Positions 36,846 through 45,800 of a DNA stretch of 64,000 bases are shown here, piece after piece (positions within the stretch are counted from its first letter, which is position 1; every line of letters begins with the position of its first letter). The stretch comes from Cricetomys ansorgei (taxonomy: Eukaryota; Chordata; Mammalia; Rodentia; Nesomyidae). The notes under the pieces were generated by a model that searched no databases, was not told the DNA's origin, and was given only the letters and a program-made list of their open reading frames with translations. The DNA lies in NCBI GenBank assembly GCA_026225945.1, contig JAMJFZ010004031.1, positions 7,700,001 through 7,764,000 of the forward strand, in the 5' to 3' direction. A program made the position numbers and the translations under genes.

Positions 36846-39800
36846 CACATACACATACACACATCTGTGTATACACATATACTTTTAAATGCTTTATGCC
36901 CTGTGTTTATTTTATTTTAAGTATTTATTTATTAGGTGCTGGGGAAAGAACTTAGGATCTTACACATGCTTAGCAAGCACCCTATCACTGAGCCACACTC
37001 TCGACTCTAAAATTATATTTCAAACTGGTCGAAATTTTGATTTTGGCTAACTTCAGCTTTTGTTTAAGGAGTATTGTTAATGATTTGCTAACATTTGTTT
37101 TTTATGGCATAGTTATCTATGTTTAGTATAAGTCACAATGGCTGAATGGTCTCTCCGGTGAGCTTTATCTATATTTGAAACCAGTGTGTTATTTTCCCTT
37201 TTGGTGTAGGTATGCCCTCATATGTCAGCAGTGTTTTTCTCACAATGGCATGGCTTTGAAGGAAGAATTTGAATACATTGGTAAGGACTTTTGGATAGTT
37301 AGGTTTAAATATTTTACTCTTAATCATCATTCTCGTCCACTCCCATGCAATGTCATTTTATTTAAGCTACTACCTGTACATAATGACCATGTGCATTGTC
37401 TCCTTATTTAATACCAAAAACAAAGCAGAAAAGATGACTCAAGTGCCTTCCTATAATGCACAGCCTCTAGGCCAGCTATTCTCAGACTCACTGTGGAGCT
37501 TTAAAGATGTCCCACTACCCAGACCCACCTTCAGGGAGTCTGATTGAGTTATTGGGGGGTGGGATCTAAGCATTAGCTTTTACTTTTAAAATCACCAATT
37601 ATTTTCACGTGAAGTTGTTATAAATATTCACATGGTAAATTATGCCTCAGAAAAGAAACATACTTCTTGGACAACATTCTGGATTTTAAAATCTACAGTT
37701 ATTGTATTGACTAGAAATGAAGTGCAGTAAAGTATTTGAATAATTGTTATTTATATAGTTTTGCTATTAAACTGCTATTTAACTCATTACACTTTTTTTT
37801 TACTTTAAATTAATATTTGAATTCTCATATTATGCAGTATGCTTTAAAATTAATGTTGATTAGAACACCTATTATAATAGTAAAATAACATTCAGAAGTT
37901 ATAAATTTATAACTTGAATCTGACTATTTATAATAAAGTAATTTTGTGACTTACCTGATTTGTTTTTGAAATTTGGTTGGTTAATTTTTTTTTTTTTTAA
38001 ATTTTATGCAGCTTTTCGATGTGCCTACTGTTTTTTCTTGAATCCTGCAAGAAAAACCAGACCTCAAGCCCCACGTCTTCCAGAGTTTGGTTTTGAGAAG
38101 AGGCAGGCAGCGGAAGGCTCAAGTTTAGTTGGTCCCATGTCACCAGAAAATGTCCCTTCACCAGAGAGCCAGCTCAGTGAAGGTATGGGTATGTGAACTC
38201 AGGAGTTTGTCTTGGTAGTGTGTGCAGCCTGATAATAAAGCCTTGACATTTTTTAAAGATGACAATGGATTAGTTTATCAGATTCTTCAGCATGCATATG
38301 TCAGCTATTGCTCTGATGGCTTCTTATGTGATTGGTATGATGTGTTTCAGTTTTCAGATGCAGGGCATGTTGTGATCAGTAGTGTTCAGCACCAGTCGGT
38401 TAAGCGTTGGTTATGGAATGAACTCTTGTAAAGTCCGAGACTCTAGTGGTGCTCTCATGGAATCATTTTGATGTATCTAAATGAAGCTCTGAAATCATGA
38501 AATAATGTTCTAAGGACACCATTTAGAATAGATGTGTGTCTACCATTCAGATAGGTAGAAATGACCAGAAAACAGGAAACTTAGGCGTCGAAAGTCATCT
38601 CTGCAGGCTCTAGACAGCTTGGTTAATAGCACTGTGCTTCGTTTGAACAGCATTAGAGGTCCATGAGCCTAACATTACCTGTGATAAAGGAGTCAGTTGG
38701 TTGGATAGAAATAAGATTTATCAGAACTTGTGTTTTACAATTCATCTTGCGAGTCTCTCTTGGGAATTCTTAAGGAAGATTCATGAAAAAATGGAAAAGG
38801 TGTAGTAGAAAACTGCCAACTTTTTTTGCTATTAGTATTCACTCAATTTTTTTGTAGTCAGTTCTAAATTATGAAGATGGCTAAAATGATGAAACAGTAT
38901 TTTGGTGCTGTGCCTAGTGTATAAAAACATACTGAATGTCCACGAAGTTAGCAACAATTGTCATGTATGTACATTTGATTTATTTTTCATAAAAGCATTA
39001 AAATTGCTTTAGCTGGATTATATGAAGCAAGTGAATATTTTAGATATCAGAAGGTTAGTATGAGATTCAGGTTTGTTTTTTTTCTCTCTTAACTTTGAGG
39101 AATGAAATAAGTGTGGAATTAGGCTTGGCTTTTGGCTTACTAACAAGTATCAAAACGAACTGAGTACAGACAGCTATGACAGCCTGTGTACTTTCAACGC
39201 TGAATGAATGCATCGTCGTCTCCCAAATCTGCAGCATCAACTCAAAACATAGTGTCAACCTTTTTCTTTTGCTTAAGTCATGCTCTGAGCTGCATGCTGA
39301 CACATGCAAACCGTCTGCCTTGGCATTGCGGCCTCTTGGAACCAAGAATAAAGTATTTTATACCGAAGATGCCTGGAGGAAAAATTGAAGTCCGTTCCCT
39401 GAGTAACCTTGCTTATGAAAGCTAAAATGAATGCTTGAAAACCAATAGTTTTCTTTTCTTTCTTTTTCTTTTTTAAAGAGGAAAAAAAAAGAACAGCCAA
39501 CAAAATATGAATCTTGATAATGGGTCCTATTCTTTATTTCTTCTACTAAGGTCAAGATGGATAGTTAGCAAACAACACACAGCTATGCCTTTCCTTCTCA
39601 TCTAATCTAGGAGGAACAATACCTCAGATGTCTCATTTTCTATCTGAACTCTCCGGAATGAAGTCTAACTGGCTCAAAGTGAACCCCAGTAAGGTAATGT
39701 TAATAGGTGAGGACCACACTTGAGGCAGGGTCTGATGACTCCATAGTACTAAAAGCTGAAGCAATAATTCCATTTCGTTATGGTCGTTTTTAGAGTAATA

Positions 39801-42800
39801 ACTTTTTCGTGCTTCTCTTTGGATTCATCAGTGGCTGGCCTTTTTTTTTTTTTTTTTCTTTCTTTTTGGTTCTTCAGAAGACAGAAACTTTTCTCCAAGA
39901 CTTTTCTCCAAGATGCAGTTGTCAGTCCAAAGCTGGATCCTATAGTAAATGATGCCACGTATTTCTGATGAACAAAGAGAGCTGCATTTATTTTAAATGC
40001 TGGTGATGTCCTGTTTACTTAAATTGAGCTATTAAATAAGGTTGTATAAGTTCCCTCATCTACTCTGCTAATAGCAGTGCAGCTGGGAGATTAAAGTTCT
40101 GATTCTAAAGTCATCAGTGTTGTAGAGAATTGAAGACTGGACAGAATTTTGTTTTCATTTTATGTCTTTAAACTGTATTGAAATAGTTTCTTGATAGCAG
40201 AAACTATACAGATTACATTGTTGGATTTATAAATACACTGAAAGGTAGCTTCCTTCTGAAGTTTTCTTCCAACAAATATCAACAACACTTATTCATATGA
40301 TCTGGAGCTAACAATTTTTCCTACCAGTCTAGGCCACATGTCTTTGCAGTTAAGTTTTATCTGGATTCTGATATTAGAAGAATTTGCATTTAGGGTGAGG
40401 TTTTAAAATTTCTAAGTCACTTTTAAGAACAGCATACAGAATCTTGTCAAATTTTCACCAAGGAGACCTAAAAGAAATTTCTGTTAATCCTTGAATTTTT
40501 TTTTTTAATTCTAGAATTGTACATCCAGATACTTTGATAACAGATAATAACAAAAAACATAAGAAACTAGGGATATTAATTGCTACATTTCTAAAACCAT
40601 ACCATAAATATGACATACCAAAAAGGACTTGCTTTTAGACTTCTTATTTCCTTTTATGATTAAATGATAATCTATAAATATGTAATACATAAATACATAA
40701 AAAATTAATTCTGCTCACTGACATTAAAGTGGTTGATTAGTTTTTTTCTGCCCTCCAAAACTGGGGTCAGCAAGATGACTTAATGAGTAAGCGCTTGCCA
40801 TGAAAGTTTGATGCTCTGAGTTTGATCCCTTGAGTCCATATCATGGTAGAAAGAGAGAACCTTGTTCCACAGAGTTGTCCTATGGCTTTCAGACTCACAC
40901 TGGGGCACAGGCACCACCCCATGCTACTAATAATAATGATAAGTAAGATGCTTCCCAGAATGCTTTATATGTAGCATTCTATTCATGCCATAGATACAGA
41001 AATGAGAGCAACAAGATCTTTACATTCTTATGTGAGCTTAGTGGTTCTTTTTTTTTGCTACAGTGTTTGAAAAAATACTGTTTCCATTGCTCAGTTGTAT
41101 TTGTCTAGGGCTCATGTAATTGCTTTAGTTGAAAATAGCTTGTATTCACTCAATAATATGAAAATCCATAGCTTCTATCTAATTACTGACAAAAATAGTT
41201 AAATAAACTTTATATAATATAAAATTTATCTAGTAATCTGATATCTATTCTTCTTTCTTATATGCAAAACACTGTTATTACTAGGTTATATTGAATAAGT
41301 AAGAATTCTGATTTTAGTATTTTTCTTACAATGCTCTAGGAAATTGTACCATTTGGTAATGAAAATTTTGTTTTCTCCCGCGTATGTTATCAGACTCCCC
41401 ACCAAAGCTGCAACTTTGGTTTATGTTGAACTTTCTGAATTTCTGAAACTTGCCTATATTATATTGTTGTATTTTGTTTTTGATATAGATATAATTTAAT
41501 CTTCTGACTTTTTTTCTTTTTCTTTTTTAAGACAGGGTTTCTCTGTTGTAACCCTGGCTGTCCTAGAACTCACTCTGTAGACCAGGCTGGCCTCGAACTC
41601 ATAGAGATCTGCCAATCTCTGCCTCCTGAGTGCTGGGATTAAAGGCCACTACTATCTGGCTTCTTTTCTTTCCTTTCCTTTCTTTCTCTTTCTTCTACCC
41701 TCTCTTCCTCTCCCCTCCCCCACTTTTTTTCTTTTATCTGTATTTATTTTATGCTGGTATTCCTATGCCATAGTCTTTATTTTTTCAGTTTCCTCTGAGA
41801 CATCTTTTTCTTCTGTGCAGCCTCCTTTTCTGGCTTTGAAACAATTTGTTCATTTTTAGTAAGGATCATCTCGATGTTGCGGGGAGAACTCATAGAGGGG
41901 TTAATCCTGCTGTGAGCACTGTAAATTCGTATCTTAGGTGCTTTGTTTACCTGGGTGTGTTCAGTGACAAGAGAGTCTTCATTTAGAGCCTTACGTTCAG
42001 CAGTACTATCTGTATTTTTAAGTGTGTGCAGCAAAAATTCACCACTCTTTTTTGGCCACTGACCCTGTGTCCAGCCGCACTGTTTGGTCTGGGCACACCT
42101 ACTGACTCCACCTCTATACCTCCAGAATGGCATGCTTTGCTCTCTAAAGTTACGTCTTTCAGGTACTTGATAGCTTTTCGGATATGCACGCCCTTGACGG
42201 CCTGAGCGATTTACAGGCGTTCCTATCGTGAACATGCATATTTGAATCTTGATGTACATGACTCTGTAGGGTTTTCTTGGTCAAGAGTAGCTAGCGAACC
42301 ATCTTCACAGGTCACCTCAGGCAGTCTACAGGAAGAGGAAGAGGGAGTGACTCCTTTTTCTAAACACTTCCACCTAAGGTTCAGTTTTAGGTATTGTTTC
42401 CTAATGAAACTTCTAATTTGTTTAATTGAATTGTTCACCAATGATAAATAACTAAATGGTAATTCCGTGTTTTGAATTTTAGCTATTTTTAAAACTGTTT
42501 ATAATTTAATTGAATTATTCATTGAGTCATTGTTATGAATTGAGATGAAATTCATGCCTTTGTCCCTTCAATATATTGACCATAAGGAAGACAAATCTTG
42601 TGAAAAATGCTTTGTTTACAAGCTGTGGACTTAAAGACTGAAATCGTCAATTTTAATTTAATAATGGGGACGTATGTATAGTATGCATGTACAGTGCGTA
42701 GTGATGTGTTCAAAACGCCAAGTTTAATTTCTCCACAAGGCAAAAAAGAAATTGATTTACTAGGTTATTTAATTTTCTTTTTTCCCTCTCCTCCCCTCCC

Positions 42801-45800
42801 CTCCCCTCCCCTCCCCTCCCCTCCCCTCCCCTCCCCTCTTTTCTTTTCTTTTTTCTTTTCAAGACAGGGCTTCTCTGTTGTAGCCCTGGCTGTCCTGGAA
42901 CTCACTCTGTAGACCAGGCTGGCCTTGAATTCCCAGAATTCCGCCTGCCTCTGTTCCACCCAACCCCCCATGCTGGGATTAAAGGCATGGGCCACCACAG
43001 CATGGCTAATTTTCTTTCTTAAGATCTAGAATAAAAATCTAATGCTAAGGTAAGGATCGTAAATGGTTTTGCATGTGTGTTTATAGGTGAAGCAATAGTA
43101 TTTATAGTTACGATCAGTTTTGAGTTTGAGTTGTCTAGCTGAGCTGAAGCTTTGCTTAAACAGTCAGTTACCAATTGTTATTTGGTAAAAATGTTGCTCT
43201 CTTAGTAATATGGGAGTGGAGGGTGGTGAATAGGAATAGGGAACAAAACAGATTACTGTATCATTTTTGTTTTATTACACTGTGATATAGTGTTTTTTGT
43301 TTGTTTGTTTTACATTATAGATGCCAAACTTGATTTGAATTTTTATCTTGAGTATATAATTAGGACATTCTGTTCACTATTTTGAGTCTTAGTCTTTGGT
43401 ATCTTATGGCCAAATACTAACATCTTTTAAACTGCGTTTTATATTAACAAACTATTTTAAACTGCAGCTTCATAAAAAAAAAAAAATTGAAAAAAAAACA
43501 AAAACCAACCTAATTTTTGTTTTTGTTAGACTACATAAATGATGCTCCCATAGAAATAAGTACTTTGGGGCTAGTACATGGTCTTGTTGTAATGCACTAA
43601 CGTTTAGATATAAAATTGTTACATACTGTGGAATTGGTTTCTCAACATTAAATGCTAACTGATTTGCGTCATAGGCATGTCACGTGCCGGTTTCTTCTTT
43701 AGTGTTGTTCCCATCGAGATTATTTTTCTACATATCAACCCAAAAGGAGAGTACTTATGAATAGGCACTTCAGTTATTTTCAAGCCCTACTTATCATTTT
43801 ACCAGGTTTTTGACTTCCATATATTTTCTGAGATATAATTTTGATTGAAAACTGTGTCATGTTTTCTAATTATTGAAACACATGGTATTTCTTTGAATTC
43901 TTGTATTAAAATTTCCACTAATATAGGTCCATTCTTTGTATTAGCGTTTTTATACAAACCTAGAATTTTTAAATTGGCTTCAACTTGGTAAAGTTTTTGA
44001 AGTTAGTAGCATTATAGAAGTTTAACATAATAAACTCCAAACCTTGACCCCTCTGCTATTGTATCAGTCTGTTAGGATCTGGCCCATGGTATGTCCACCT
44101 AAACATAGTGTTTCTGAGTTGTGTCCTATATTTTATTAGCTTTTTGTTCTTTCATTTTGTATGGCTTTATAGGTTGTTTTCAGAAGGCTTACTAAACAAA
44201 TTGCAAAGTTTTTGTCAAAGAAAACCACGCCTTATTTATTTAATTATTTGTTTATCTGTCTATTTATTTATTTAGGTTTCATGAGGCAGGGTTTCTCTGT
44301 TGTAACTCTGGCTGTCCTGGAAATCACTCTACAGAGTGCTGGGATTAAAGGCATTCACCACCACCTCCTGGCAAAAACATGACTCTTAAAATTCTACTGT
44401 GAATAAATTCTGTGAGGGTTTAATTACAAATGGTTAGTAACTCCTAAGTTTAAAGCAGAAATGGCTTGCATATGTTGCAGACTTTCACTTGCCCTTCTTG
44501 CTTTTCCTTTCTGCCCTGGTCATTTAATAAAACTTGAGTGTCTTACTCTGCTGTTCTTCCTTGGATTTCTGTTAAGCTTTTAAGTGATGCAGCAAGGCCA
44601 TTTAAGTTTCATATTATAACAAACCAGGATTTTATAATCGTGTCATAAGTATGATTTATGACCAGTCCTCACTTCTTTTTGTGATCAGCTATTTGGATTG
44701 GCACACAGTAAGACATCATTATGTGAGATGTACCTAACTGTGGAATCTGGGCCTTTTATTCTGAAAATGAAGGTAGTTGTCACTAATCCTGTACACAAGA
44801 GTGGAGATAATACTTTAGAATATTTTTCAAGTTCTTAGAAAGGGTGTGTTTGTGTTTGTTAAAAGTACTATGCTAAAACCATAGATTTCTAGTATTTCTA
44901 CACTCATGTGTACATAATACTTATTTTTTGCAAAATTATTTATTTAGTTTGTGAAATTTGGCTATATGTTACAAGGAACTTAACCAGCACCTTTTCTTAA
45001 GCAGGCTGGCCTTCACCAAGATTTTATTTTTTATTTTTTGTACCCATAACACTTGTATTAAATAAAGAACATTTATGAATATAGAGAATTTTGCCTTTTA
45101 CTTGGCTTATATGGTTTAATTATTTTTCTGCTAGCACGAATGTTAGGTTTATATGAAAAAAAAAAGAATACCTTAAGGCTAGATTTTTACCTTTGACCAG
45201 AAAATTATTAGGTGACTCGAGGCTTCTCTGCTTCTGTCATTCCCTCCCCTATCTCATTCTTTAAAACATAAAAAATTAAAGGAAGTTTAGTTAATAAACT
45301 TGTTATTATTAAATAATAATAACTATAATGATGATGATGAGATTTAAATTAAAACTCATAAAGAATTAGAACTTAAAGGGAGCAAATTTTCAGGTAGGGA
45401 CTAAGAGCACAACTTTCTGTTTGTAGACAGAAGGAAAAAGACCCTTTTCTTTGTCCTAGCACAGTGAAGTATGTAGCATATTCTGATCCCTTGGTCTAAA
45501 CAGTTAGGGCTTGGGTAAGGGATAAGGGGTGACAAGACATATAGTTGGAAAAGGTAGATCTTGACTTCTTTCATCCTTGAGTAATATAGTTGTACTGCCT
45601 ACATATACATACATTTATACATGTAATGTATACATTTATATATTGTTTACAGTTTTGCTTAGGTATAAGGAAGACAATTTTCTATTCAACAGCCTGGTAG
45701 TTTTCTAGACTCTTAACCTTATAATTGTCCTCGTTTGGTTTCTCTCTTGCTGTGATAAAACACTTATCAAAACCAATTTCATGCAGAAAAGAGTTTATTT

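Noticed and set aside
41777..42259. A 160-codon minus-strand open frame as a new gene
   Set aside because: It matches RPL17 only in pieces from different frames; it is part of a processed pseudogene.
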